A stretch of 64,000 nucleotides of DNA from Xenopus tropicalis. Taxonomy: Eukaryota > Chordata > Amphibia > Anura > Pipidae. The position numbers and the translations under genes were made by a program. This document shows, piece after piece, positions 34,521 to 45,540 of the stretch. The DNA lies in assembly GCF_000004195.4 (NCBI RefSeq), contig NC_030680.2, positions 6,290,995 to 6,354,994 on the forward strand, given 5' to 3'. Every line of letters begins with the position of its first letter. The first letter of the stretch is position 1. The notes under the pieces were generated by a model that saw only the letters and a list, made by a program, of their open reading frames with translations, made no database searches and was not told where the DNA came from.

Positions 34521-35308
34521 AATTATTATTATTACCATTTATTTATAAAGCGCCAACATATCCCGCAGCGCTGTACAATAAGTGGGTTTCATACATTGGG
34601 CATACAGAGTAACATATAAAGCAATCAGTAACCGATACAGGAGGGGAAGAGAGCCCTGCCCAAAAGAGCTTACACTCTACAAGGAGTAACATATAAAGCA
34701 ATCAGTAACCGATACAGGAGGGGAAGGGAGCCCTGCCCAAAAGAGCTTACACTCTACAAGGAGTAACATATAAAGCAATCAGTAACTGATACAGGAGGGG
34801 AAGGGAGCCCTGCCCAAAAGAGCTTACACTCTACAAGGAGTAACATATAAAGCAATCAGTAACCGATACAGGAGGGGAAGGGAGCCCTGCCCAAAAGAGC
34901 TTACAATCTACAAGGAGAAACATATAAAGCAATCAGTAACCGATACAGGAGGGGAAGGGAGCCCTGCCCAAAAGAGCTTACAATCTACAAGGAGTAACAT
35001 ATAAAGCAATCAGTAACCGATACAGGAGGGGAAGAGAGCCCTGCCCCAAAGAGCTTACACTCTACAAGGAGTAACATATAAAGCAATCAGTAACCGATAC
35101 AAGAGGGGAAGGGAGCCCTGCCCAAAAGAGCTTACACTCTACAAGGAGTAACATATAAAGCAATCAGTAACCGATACAGGAGGGGAAGGGAGCCCTGCCC
35201 AAAAGAGCTTACACTCTACAAGGAGTAACATATAAAGCAATCAGTAACCGATACAAGAGGGGAAGGGAGCCCTGCCCAAAAGAGCTTACAATCTACAAGG
35301 AGAACATA
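34521..35308 (+). mobile_element. Interspersed element with 77-bp internal tandem repeat (~9 units)
   Basis: The leader tttataaagcgccaacatat, cccgcagcgctgtacaataa is followed by a 77-bp unit starting gtaacatataaagcaatcag and including aggaggggaagggagccctg and cccaaaagagcttacac. The same leader plus array occurs inverted at 36571-37190 and direct at 60808-61122 with about 3 units, so the array travels with the element. Confidence 0.85.
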
Positions 35309-35821
35309 CTGCTTCATCTTTGATCCAATGAAATGTTACATTGTCAGTAATGAAACTGCCCCCCCCCCGCTTGTATTTCTCATAAAAAAAACCCCATAAC
35401 CGTATATTTTCCTTTGAATCCATATTGTTGCTCAGTGCGCTGTCCCTTTAAGAGTAGCACTCGGTTTAGATGGAGACACCAGAGCCTGATGCTGCCATGT
35501 TAGGAATAGGAATAAAGAGGCTGTAGGGCCGAGCCCTGTGTGGGCATTAGCCGGCCGCCCACGCCCGCTTCACACTGGTGAGATTGTTCATAGTCCCCGT
35601 TGCAGCTCTGTGCCCTGTGCCCTGTGGGGCCGATGCCAGGGTTAAACACATTCCCCGAGATCTCAGAGTAGTCGGAGTGGCAGCTTCTGGGCTAAAATTG
35701 AAAGTGGAGACCCCCGTATCTCCCAGCACCCCTCCTGATATAAAGTGTTACTGACAGCCTTTCCCCCATATCTTACTCGGTGGTACTTGTTATCCCTACT
35801 ACAGCCTGGGCGCCAGCAGAA
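35309..35821. other. Intron 5 sequence, no gene seen
   Basis: Contains a C run near 35360. No splice-consistent exon and no array. Confidence 0.4.
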
Positions 35822-36024
35822 TAAGGGTGAAGACACACGGGGCTACTAGTTGCAGCTACTTGTTGCGGCTTCTAAAACAGACAATGCTGATCATTTACTG
35901 ATAATTGTCTCTACGTGTGTTTAACAGAGGCAATTCTCAGTATTGGCTATGGCAGGGGATTTTCTGGAGTTTAGTAGCCGTGACAAGTAGCTGCTACTAG
36001 TAGCTCAGTGTGTCTTCACCCTTA
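35822..36024. mobile_element. Palindromic MITE, third copy
   Basis: Starts taagggtgaagacacacggg and ends gtgtgtcttcaccctta, with the internal ggctactagttgcagctact and acaagtagctgctactagta typical of the pair at 33007-33380. Central sequence gataattgtctctacgtgtg aligns with the longer of those copies. Confidence 0.75.
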
Positions 36025-36570
36025 CGGGGCACAATACTACTAAGGTTGCAGCCCCCCCCCCCCCCCCCCGTCCCCTCCCAGGGGGCTACATTTTTTTGTG
36101 CATTGGTTATATAGAGCCTCTGGGTTGAGGGCCCTGCCAATAAGTAGCCCCACATATAGACCCACCCAGTCATGCCCCATTATCCCAACACCCCACCCAC
36201 AATCTACCTAAACCCCCCCACACTTCCCACTTCAGCCTTGTCCCTTTGTAACCCACAGATTATACTTGTGTGTCCTTTGGGGCCACTTCTACTCACTGTA
36301 GCCCCCCAGTACCCCATTGATGGCCCTGACTACAGCCACTACCCTGACATTGCCCTTCCCTTACTATACACAATATACACAATATCCTGCAGCTACAGTC
36401 CCATTCACTGGCACCATCTTGCCTTACTATACACACTTATATATCACCCCCTTGCCTTAACACACCTTACATTACAACACACCCTCTCCCACAGTAACAA
36501 TTTAATAATAATGGGATAATAACCAATGGCTCTTAGTAAGTGCCCCACAAACACATCTTTGTACATAATT
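36025..36570. other. Intron 5 sequence, pyrimidine-rich
   Basis: A C homopolymer at about 36050-36069 is followed by C/T-rich sequence. The 115-residue ORF at 36172-36519 is low complexity and has no domain. Confidence 0.4.
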
Positions 36571-37190
36571 GATTGTAAGCTCCTTTGGGGCAGGGCTCCC
36601 TTCCCCTCCTGTATCGGTTATTGATTGCTTTATATGTTACTCCTTGTAGAGTGTAAGCTCCTTTGGGGCAGGGCTCCCTTCCCCTCCTGTATCGGTTATT
36701 GGTTGCTTTATATGTTACTCCTTGTAGAGTGTAAGCTCTTTTGGGCAGGGCTCCCTTCCCCTCCTGTATCGGTTATTGGTTGCTTTATATGTTACTCCTT
36801 GAAGAGTGTAAGCTCTTTTGGGCAGGGCTCTCTTCCCCTCTTGTATCGGTTACTGATTGCTTTATATGTTACTCCTTGTAGAGTGTAAGCTCTTTTGGGC
36901 AGGGCTCTCTTCCCCTCCTGTATCGGTTACTGATTGCTTTATATGTTACTCCTTGTAGAGTGTAAGCTCTTTTGGGCAGGGCTCCCTTCCCCTCCTGTAT
37001 CGGTTACTGATTGCTTTATATGTTACTCCTTGTAGAGTGTAAGCTCTTTTGGGCAGGGCTCTCTTCCCCTCCTGTATCGGTTACTGATTGCTTTATATGT
37101 TACTCTGTATGCCCAATGTATGAAACCCACTTATTGTACAGCGCTGCGGGGTATGTTGGTGCTTTATAAATAAATGTTAATAATAATAAT
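36571..37190 (-). mobile_element. Interspersed element with 77-bp internal repeat, inverted copy (~7 units)
   Basis: Reverse complement of the element at 34521-35308: units read gtaagctcttttgggcaggg, ctcccttcccctcctgtatc, ggttactgattgctttatat. It ends with the inverted leader ttattgtacagcgctgcggg and tttataaataaatgttaata. It lies 1.3 kb from its partner in the same intron. Confidence 0.85.
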
Positions 37191-37383
37191 TACACTGCAG
37201 AATGCCGAGGAGCTGAAGCAAGTGACTGTATTATTTGTGCATACGGCTATTAACCCATAAGCTCCCTGTAATCACCGGCCAGACCATAAATCAGCCCTAC
37301 CGTGTCCCCACGTCTTCCACTGGCAGCTTCTTAGTGGATAAATAATTCCAGCTGATAATCAGGTGCCTTTCTTCTCTTTCCAG

Positions 37384-37484
37384 GAATTGATCTGGAAAAT
37401 ATTGTGTATTACAAGGACAGCACCCACTACTTTGTCATGACTGCGAAGAAACAAAGTCTCTTGGACAAAGGAGTCATTATAAAT
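37384..37484 (+). CDS. mical2: MICAL2 exon 6 (residues 283-316)
   Basis: Encodes [20 protein letters not shown] and [14 protein letters not shown], a beta-rich part of the monooxygenase domain that is strongly conserved in MICAL1-3. The acceptor is ctctttccag at 37383. The donor is ATAAAT followed by gtaggt at 37485, phase 0, so residue 317 starts exon 7. Confidence 0.97.
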
Positions 37485-37514
37485 GTAGGTAAAGCGGCAG
37501 CTTCTGTTTTAAAT

Positions 37515-37960
37515 GGGGTCTAATCCCATGCTAGAGCGTCAGCTCTTCGCTTAATGTGCAGAAAGTCTGCAAATCCCATGCTAGAGTGTCAGCTCTTCGC
37601 TTAATGTGCAGAAAGGCTGCAAATCCCATGCTAGAGCGTCAGCTCTTCGCTTAATGTGCAGAAAGTCTGCAAATCCCATGCTAGAGTGTCAGCTCTTCGC
37701 TTAATGTGCAGAAAGGCTGCAAATCCCATGCTAGAGTGTCAGCTCTTCGCTTAATGTGCAGAAAGGCTGCAAATCCCATGCTAGAGTGTCAGCTCTTCGC
37801 TTAATGTGCAGAAAGGCTGCAAATCCCATGCTAGAGTGTCAGCTCTTCCGCTTAATGTGCAGAAAGGCTGCCAATCCCATGCTAGAGCGTCAGCTCTTCC
37901 GCTTAATGTGCAGAAAGGGTGCAAATCCCATGCTAGAGTGTCAGCTCTTAACCTCAATTC
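37515..37960 (+). repeat. 50-bp tandem repeat filling intron 6 (~9 units)
   Basis: The unit is aaatcccatgctagagtgtc, agctcttcgcttaatgtgca, gaaaggctgc. The period is exactly 50 bp at first (37571, 37621, 37671) and 51 bp in the last copies because of an extra c (cttccgc). The whole intron is 37485-37981, so the array takes up about 90% of it and stops about 20 nt before the exon 7 acceptor. Confidence 0.96.
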
Positions 37961-37981
37961 ACTTTCCCTGTGCGCACGTAG

Positions 37982-38239
37982 GACTACGCGGATGCAGAAA
38001 TGCTTCTCTGCGCAGAGAACGTTGACCAGGACAACCTACAATCCTATGCCCGGGAGGCGGCGGACTTTGCCACAAACTACCAGCTTCCATCGTTAGACTT
38101 TGCCATTAACCATTACGGGCAGCCGGATGTAGCCATGTTTGATTTCACCTCCATGTACGCCTCGGAGAACGCAGCCCTTGTCCGCGAGCGGCACGGGCAT
38201 CAACTCTTGGTGGCGCTGGTTGGCGATAGTTTGCTGGAG
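37982..38239 (+). CDS. mical2: MICAL2 exon 7 (residues 317-402): GD motif
   Basis: 86 in-frame codons beginning [39 protein letters not shown] and [13 protein letters not shown] follow (exon reads [10 protein letters not shown]), then [18 protein letters not shown], and the exon closes with [12 protein letters not shown]397-D398 is the GD motif that binds the FAD ribityl chain. The acceptor is tgcgcacgtag at 37981, an unusual TAG that also gives an in-frame stop just upstream. The donor is CTGGAG followed by gtatgt at 38240, phase 0. Confidence 0.97.
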
Positions 38240-38254
38240 GTATGTATATTTGGT

Positions 38255-38665
38255 TATCACTCCAACTTGCAGCGCAGCAGTAAAGTGTGCCTGAGTCTGA
38301 GCTTTCAGAAGGAGCCAGCGCTACACATTAGAACTGCTTTCAGCTAACCTATTGTTTCTCCTACTCCCATGTAACTGGAGGAGTCCCAAGCCGGACTTGG
38401 ATTTCTTACTATTGAGTGCTATTCTGATACCTACTGGGAGCTGCTATCTTGCTCCCTTCCCATTGTTCTGCTGATTGGCTGCTGGGGGTGAGGGGGGGAT
38501 ATCACTCCAACTTGCAGCACAGCAGTAAAGTGTGCCTGAGTCTGAGCTTTCAGCCAGTGCTACACATTAGAACTGCTTTCAGCTAACCTATTGTTTCTCC
38601 TACTCCCATGTAACTGGAGGAGTCCCAAGCCGGACTTGGATTTCTTACTATTGAGTGCTATTCTG
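38255..38665 (+). repeat. ~170-bp direct duplication within intron 7
   Basis: tatcactccaacttgcagc at 38255 recurs at 38500. Both copies run through gcctgagtctgagctttcag and ctactcccatgtaactggag to ttgagtgctattctg (ending 38426 and 38665). The second copy lacks about 6 nt after ctttcag. The second copy leads directly into the exon 8 acceptor. Confidence 0.93.
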
Positions 38666-38675
38666 TTAATTGCAG

Positions 38676-38791
38676 CCGTTTTGGCCAATGGGGACGGGCT
38701 GCGCTAGAGGGTTCCTCGCTGCTTTTGACACCGCCTGGATGGTACGAAGTTGGGCTCAGGGGGCCCTTCCGTTAGAGCTCTTGGCGGAACG
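38676..38791 (+). CDS. mical2: MICAL2 exon 8 (residues 403-441)
   Basis: Encodes [20 protein letters not shown], then [19 protein letters not shown]. This is the C-terminal part of the flavoprotein core; WPMGTG and the following helix contact the flavin in known MICAL structures. The acceptor is gttaattgcag at 38675. The donor is GAACG followed by gtaagg at 38792, phase 2. Confidence 0.97.
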
Positions 38792-39234
38792 GTAAGGAGA
38801 TGACACGGATCCGTTACCGACTCCCTCGTCTGGGGTTTCTGACATCAATAAAATTCCAGCAGAATCTCTTTATTAATGTAAATTGTGTAATTTCTGATGA
38901 GCAATGACATCACTGCCCGCGGCTCCGGGAAATAATGGAACCTCCCGTGGGGGGGGGGGGATGACTTCATAGCATGTTCCGTGTGTCAGTTTAACCTTTC
39001 CCCATAAATCTCTCGGCTCCAGCCGCCCCGTCTGTCTCTCTGTTTCCTCAACCACAGGTTGACTTGGCAGTTTCCTAAATCCAAAAAAATTTGCGGTGAG
39101 AGAGAGAGAGAATAGGCCCCGGGGCGGGGTGGGGGTGGGGGTAGGTTGGGGGGGTAGGTAGGGGGGGTAGGTAGGGGGGTGCTGGCAGAGGAAGGATATG
39201 ACTGAGAATATAACAATGTTCTTCTCCCCCCCAG
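38792..39234. other. Intron 8, short
   Basis: No gene. It includes a G run at about 38949-38960 and a G-rich tandem (gggggtaggta-like units) at 39120-39180. A - strand ORF across this region is a shadow. Confidence 0.5.
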
Positions 39235-39361
39235 TGAGGGTCTGTATCGCCTGCTCCCCCAAACGACCCCAGAAAACATCAGTAAGAATTTCGACCAATA
39301 CACCATCGACCCCGGGACCCGCTACCCCAACCTCAACTCCAACTGCGTCCGGACGCACCAG
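39235..39361 (+). CDS. mical2: MICAL2 exon 9 (residues 441-483)
   Basis: Encodes [19 protein letters not shown], then [19 protein letters not shown] and RTHQ. The LLPQTTPEN and DPGTRYPN motifs mark the end of the monooxygenase domain in MICAL2. The acceptor is cttctccccccccag at 39234. The donor is CACCAG followed by gtcggt at 39362, phase 0. I recall ES at the start of this stretch in mammals, versus EG here. Confidence 0.97.
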
Positions 39362-39760
39362 GTCGGTATTGACGAAGCGCCAACGTGTTCCGTAGCGTCG
39401 TACAGATCAAATGTACAGGGGACGTCGCTATAGTGACTGCACATAGTAACACCAATACTGGGCAGCATGGCGTTGGCTCTGGATAGCATAGGGTTAATAC
39501 TGATAAAGCGCTGACTCCTCTGCCTGTAATATAACCGGCAGCCCAGTTAGGGACGAGTGTAAGCTCTGCGGATTTTCTTCACTAACCACTTGTAAGAGAC
39601 AAAAACACAAGTGTCTGTAATGAATTTTCCATCTGCCCCAGGGGTGTATTTAAAGCCTCTCTCTCCGACTGCCGACTCCCTGCCCCCAGTGTCGGGTAAG
39701 GTGCCAGCGGCAAAACCCTCTTATATCGGCAGCTACTGCGCTTATTAATCCCTTATTACT
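39362..39760. other. Start of intron 9
   Basis: Unique sequence before the 104-bp array. No other feature recognised. Confidence 0.45.
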
Positions 39761-42700
39761 CAATAAGCTGCACCCCCATACTGTACTGTCTAAGGGAAAC
39801 ACTATGGCACCCCCTACCCATATGTATAAATACAAATATACAGAGAGGGAATGTTCTGGGCACACAATAAGCTGTACCCCCATACTGTACTGTCTAAGGG
39901 AAACACTATGGCACCCCCTACCCATATGTATAAATACAAATATACAGAGAAGGAATGTTCTGGGCACACAATAAGCTGTACCCCCATACTGTACTGTCTA
40001 AGGGAAACACTATGGCACCCCCTACCCATATGTATAAATACAAATATACAGAGAAGGAATGTTCTGGGCACACAATAAGCTGTACCCCCATACTGTACTG
40101 TCTAAGGGAAACACTATGGCACCCCCTACCCATATGTATAAATACAAATATACAGAGAAGGAATGTTCTGGGCACACAATAAGCTGTACCCCCATACTGT
40201 ACTGTCTAAGGGAAACACTATGGCACCCCCTACCCATATGTATAAATACAAATATACAGAGAAGGAATGTTCTGGGCACACAATAAGCTGTACCCCCATA
40301 CTGTACTGTCTAAGGGAAACACTATGGCACCCCCTACCCATATGTATAAATACAAATATACAGAGAAGGAATGTTCTGGGCACACAATAAGCTGTACCCC
40401 CATACTGTACTGTCTAAGGGAAACACTATGGCACCCCCTACCCATATGTATAAATACAAATATACAGAGAAGGAATGTTCTGGGCACACAATAAGCTGTA
40501 CCCCCATACTGTACTGTCTAAGGGAAACACTATGGCACCCCCTACCCATATGTATAAATACAAATATACAGAAAAGGAATGTTCTGGGCACACAATATGC
40601 TGTACCCCCATACTGTACTGTCTAAGGGAAAACACTATGGCACCCCCTACCCATATGTATAAATACAAATATACAGAGAAGGAATGTTCTGGGCACACAA
40701 TATGCTGTACCCCCATACTGTACTGTCTAAGGGAAACACTATGGCACCCCCTACCCATATGTATAAATACAAATATACAGAGAAGGAATGTTCTGGGCAC
40801 ACAATATGCTGTACCCCCATACTGTACTGTCTAAGGGAAACACTATGGCACCCCCTACCCATATGCATAAATACAAATATACAGAGATGGAATGTTCTGG
40901 GCACACAATAAGCTGTACCCCCATACTGTACTGTCTAAGGGAAAACACTATGGCACCTCCTACCCATATGTATACATACAAATATACAGAGAAGGAATGT
41001 TCTGGGCACACAATAAGCTGTACCCCCATACTGTAGTGTCTAAGGGAAACACTATGGCACCTCCTACCCATATGTATAAATACAAATATACAGAGAAGGA
41101 ATGTTCTGGGCACACCATAAGCTGTACTCCCATACTGTACTGTCTAAGGGAAACACTATGGCACCTCCTACCCATATGTATAAATACAAATATACAGAGA
41201 AGGAATGTTCTGGGCACACAATAAGCTGTACCCCCATACTGTACTGTCTAAGGGAAACACTATGGCACCTCCTACCCATATGTATAAATACAAATATACA
41301 GAGAAGGAATGCTCTGGGCACACAATAAGCTGTACCCCCATACTGTACTGTCTAAGGGAAACACTATGGCACCTCCTACCCATATGTATAAATACAAATA
41401 TACAGAGAAGGAATGCTCTGGGCACACAATAAGCTGTACCCCCATACTGTACTGTCTAAGGGAAACACTATGGCACCTCCTACCCATATGTATAAATACA
41501 AATATACAGAGAAGGAATGCTCTGGGCACACAATAAGCTGTACCCCCATACTGTACTGTCTAAGGGAAACACTATGGCACCCCCTACCCATATGTATAAT
41601 ACAAATATACAGAGAAGGAAAGTTCTGGGCACACAATAAGCTGTACCCCCATACTGTACTGTCTAAGGGAAACACTATGGCACCCCCTACCCATATGTAT
41701 AAATACAAATATACAGAGAAGGAATGTTCTGGGCAAACAATAAGCTGTACCCCCATACTGTACTGTCTAAGGGAAACACTATGGCACCCCCTACCCATAT
41801 GTATAAATACAAATATACAGAAAAGGAAAGTTCTGGGCAAACAATAAGCTGTACCCCCATACTGTACTGTCTAAGGGAAACACTATGGCACCCCCTACCC
41901 ATATGTATAAATACAAATATACAGAGAAGGAATGTTCTGGGCACACAATAAGCTGAACCCCCATACTGTACTGTCTAAGGGAAACACTATGGCACCCCTA
42001 CCTATATGTATAAATACAAATATACAGAGAAGGAATGCTCTGGGCACACAATAAGCTGTACCCCCATACTGTACTGTCTAAGGGAAACACTATGGCACCT
42101 CCTACCCATATGTATAAATACAAATATACAGAGAAGGAATGCTCTGGGCACACAATAAGCTGTACCCCCATACTGTACTGTCTAAGGGAAACACTATGGC
42201 ACCCCCTACCCATATGTATAAATACAAATATACAGAGAGGGAATGTTCTGGGCACACAATAAGCTGTACCCCCATACTGTACTGTCTAAGGGAAACACTA
42301 TGGCACCCCTACCCATATGTATAAATACAAATATACAGAGAAGGAATGTTCTGGGCACACAATAAGCTGTACCCCCATACTGTACTGTCTAAGGGAAACA
42401 CTATGGCACCCCCTACCCATATGTATAAATACAAATATACAGAGAAGGAATGTTCTGGGCACACAATAAGCTGTACCCCCATACTGTACTGTCTAAGGGA
42501 AACACTATGGCACCCCCTACCCATATGTATAAATACAAATATACAGAGAAGGAATGTTCTGGGCACACAATAAGCTGTACCCCCATACTGTACTGTCTAA
42601 GGGAAACACTATGGCACCCCCTACCCATATGTATAAATACAAATATACAGAGAAGGAATGTTCTGGGCACACAATAAACTGTACCCCCATACTGTACTGT

Positions 42701-42990
42701 CTAAGGGAAACACTATGGCACCCCCTACCCATATGTATAAATACAAATATACAGAGAAGGAATGTTCTGGGCACACAATAAGCTGTACCCCCATACTGTA
42801 CTGTCTAAGGGAAACACTATGGCACCTCCTACCCATATGTATAAATACAAATATACAGAGAAGGAATGTTCTGGGCACATAATAAGCTGTACCCCCATAC
42901 TGTACTGTCTAAGGGAAACACTATGGCACCCCCTACCCATATGTATAAATACAAATATACAGAAAAGGAAAGTTCTGGGCACACAATAAA
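39761..42990 (+). repeat. 104-bp minisatellite, intron 9 copy (31 units)
   Basis: The unit is exactly 104 bp: caataagctgtacccccata, ctgtactgtctaagggaaac, actatggcaccccctaccca, tatgtataaatacaaatata, cagagaaggaatgttctggg, caca. Variants (cacctcc for cacccc, aatgctctgg, acaaaaggaa) are clustered; for example cacctcc dominates at about 40950-41480. Both strands give short repeated ORFs of 75-120 residues, which are artefacts. A 7-unit array of the same family lies at 55506-56266. Confidence 0.98.
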
Positions 42991-43169
42991 CAAAGGTTTA
43001 CAGACCTGCCACCCAAACGTCTGGATCCCATCCCATGCACTTAGGTTATCACATCATTTGACATCAGCGCTTGGGAATGTTGCTGGGAGATACAGTCGGA
43101 GTGGATAACACTGATGTTGAACTGTACAATTGCGCCAGACTATGACATCATTATCTCGTTCTCCTGCAG

Positions 43170-43260
43170 GTTAAACATTTGTTCATCACCAATGAATTAC
43201 AGACGTGTTCCCTGGAGCGGGCGAGTTCCATCAGGCGGTCGGTGGGAGTCTCCAGGCACG
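43170..43260 (+). CDS. mical2: MICAL2 exon 10 (residues 484-514)
   Basis: Encodes VKHLFITNELQTCSLERASS, then IRRSVGVSRH. This is the linker between the monooxygenase and CH domains and is rich in Arg and Ser. The acceptor is ctcctgcag at 43169. The donor is CACG followed by gtatgt at 43261, phase 1. Intron 10, which follows, is only 105 bp. Confidence 0.95.
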
Positions 43261-43365
43261 GTATGTTTAGCGTAACTGCAACACTCACCCACACTATGTC
43301 CGTGTGAAAAAGGGGGGAGTTTCATTGATTTTTCACTATTCAACGTGTTCTTCTTTCTTCTGCAG

Positions 43366-43513
43366 AGTCGGATGTGAGACCCAACAAACTTCTGATATGG
43401 TGTCAAAAGCAAACGGAGGGTTATGGGAATGTCACTGTCACAAATCTTACCAGCTCGTGGAAAAGCGGCCTGGCCTTGTGCGCCCTCATCCACCGCTTCC
43501 GCCCAGAACTTGT
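43366..43513 (+). CDS. mical2: MICAL2 exon 11 (residues 514-563): CH domain, first half
   Basis: Encodes [40 protein letters not shown] and [16 protein letters not shown], the [13 protein letters not shown] helix and RFRPEL are the classic type-2 calponin-homology signature found in all MICALs. The CH domain supports localisation and modulates activity but does not bind F-actin strongly by itself (family knowledge). The acceptor is ttctttcttctgcag at 43365. The donor is CTTGT followed by gtaaga at 43514, phase 2. Confidence 0.98.
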
Positions 43514-43534
43514 GTAAGAATTCTCATTCTCAAA

Positions 43535-44769
43535 TCCCTCTGTACAGGCTATGAGCAAACTTAGGGGGCTGTTCCTGCTGAATTGTGCTTAGTACAGGGG
43601 AATCCCTATGTGCCATAGTTTTATGGTATCTCTCTGTACAGGCTATGGGCAAACTTAGGGGGCTGTTCCTGCTGAATTGTGCTTAGTACAGGGGAATCCC
43701 TATGTGCCATAGTGTTATGGTATCTCTCTGTACAGGTTATGGGCAAACTTAGGGGGCTGTTCCTGCTGAATTGTGCTTAGTACAGGGGAATCCCTATGTG
43801 CCATAGTTTTATGGTATCTCTCTGTACAGGTTATGGGCAAACTTAGGGGGCTGTTCCTGCTGAATTGTGCTTAGTACAGGGGAATCCCTATGTGCCATAG
43901 TTTTATGGTATCTCTCTGTACAGGTTATGGGCAAACTTAGGGGGCTGTTCCTGCTGAATTGTGCTTAGTACAGGGGAATCCCTATGTGCCATAGTTTTAT
44001 GGTATCTCTCTGTACAGGCTATGGGCAAACTTAGGGGGCTGTTCCTGCTGAATTGTGCTTAGTACAGGGGAATCCCTATGTTCCACAGTTTTATGGTATC
44101 TCTCTGTACAGGCTATGGGGCAAACTTAGGAGGCTGTACCTGCTGAATTGTGCTTAGTACAGGGGAATCCCTATGTGCCATAGTTTTATGGTATCTCTCT
44201 GTACAGGCTATGGGCAAACTTAGGGGGCTGTTCCTGCTGAATTGTGCTTAGTACAGGGGAATCCCTATGTGCCATAGTTTTATGGTATCTCTCTGTACAG
44301 GCTATGGGCAAACTTAGGGGGCTGTTCCTGCTGAATTGTGCTTAGTACAGGGGAATCCCTATGTGCCATAGTTTTATGGTATCTCTCTGTACAGGCGATG
44401 AGCAAACTTAGGGGGCTGTTCCTGCTGAATTGTGCTTAGTACAGGGGAATCCCTATGTGCCATAGTTTTATGGTATCTCTCTGTACAGGCGATGAGCAAA
44501 CTTAGGGGGCTGTTCCTGCTGAATTGTGCTTAGTACAGGGGAATCCCTATGTGCCATAGTTTTATGGTATCTCTCTGTACAGGCGATGAGCAAACTTAGG
44601 GGGCTGTTCCTGCTGAATTGTGCTTAGTACAGGGGAATCCCTATGCTGCCATAGTTTTATGTTATCTCTCTGTACAGGCTATGAGCAAACTTAGGGGGCT
44701 GTTCCTGCTGAATTGTGCTTAGTACAGGGGAATCCCTATGCTGCCATAGTTTTATGGTATCTCTCTGTA
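43535..44769 (+). repeat. 94-bp minisatellite, intron 11 copy (~13 units)
   Basis: Begins tccctctgtacaggctatga, only 21 nt after the exon 11 donor, and ends ctctctgta at 44769. Same orientation as the other three arrays. Local variants include caggttatggg (43730-43930) and caggcgatgag (44390-44590), each in consecutive units, which shows recent local spread. The ctgccatag variant is shared with the intron 17 array. Confidence 0.97.
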
Positions 44770-45132
44770 TGACATGTTAAAGCAGCACCAGATTCCCTGC
44801 CGGAGGGGTTACAGTACTTTATGGGGAATGCTTGGGCAGCTTGAGTGCCGGAGGGGTCGACCCTGTGACATTTCAACTTTTAGCCCCTGAGTAGATCCCC
44901 ATGTGGCCCCCCAGTATCTCCCAGTACTACAGTGAATGATCCCATTGCACGTGCCTGTGCCAGTTTATCCCCGAGGGGCAAACACTCCTATAATTGCCCA
45001 TTATTACTACTAACAGCTACACTAATAGCCTGCTGGGGATGTAACAGCCCTTCCAGCCTTTCATGTGGTCGCTTGTTTATTCTGGGGGGGCACTGGCCCC
45101 TTCCCCGTCTGACTTTTCCCTTTCTTCTCCAG
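44770..45132. other. End of intron 11
   Basis: Unique sequence up to the exon 12 acceptor (tttcttctccag at 45132). No other feature seen. Confidence 0.45.
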
Positions 45133-45332
45133 CGACTTCGGCTCCTTGAAGGAGGACGACGTGGTGGGGAACAACCAGCTGGCATTCGATATTGCAGAGA
45201 GAGAGTTTGGAATCTCTCCCATGACCACAGGCAAAGAGATGGCGGCCACGGAGGAGCCCGATAAGCTCAGCATGGTGCTCTACCTCTCCAAATTCTATGA
45301 GTTATTTAGGGGCGCACCTCTACGGCCGGTCG
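45133..45332 (+). CDS. mical2: MICAL2 exon 12 (residues 563-630): CH domain, second half
   Basis: Encodes [38 protein letters not shown] and [19 protein letters not shown], finishing the CH domain. [15 protein letters not shown] and [15 protein letters not shown] match MICAL family CH domains closely. The acceptor is tttcttctccag at 45132. The donor is GTCG followed by gtatgt at 45333, phase 1. Confidence 0.98.
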
Positions 45333-45540
45333 GTATGTAACTGATTAGGGCTCTTCTTTGAAATGACATCAAAGGGCTTTTTTAGTCTGAATAATCGGGT
45401 TTATAAATGCGGAGGTTGCTTAGACATCAATGCTGCAAGATAATCCCGGCGTTGTTTTGCCCCGGATATGAGTCTACAAGCCCACGGGACACAGGTGGCC
45501 TTTCATGGGGATTTTATGGCCCAACGGTTCCATGGGTGTC

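Noticed and set aside
36172..36519. 115-residue + ORF in intron 5
   Set aside because: Low-complexity Pro/Leu/Thr from C/T-rich DNA after a C homopolymer; no splice context.
39650..42990. Many 75-120-residue ORFs on both strands that repeat every 104 bp
   Set aside because: Shadows of the 104-bp minisatellite; no start, splice or coding bias.
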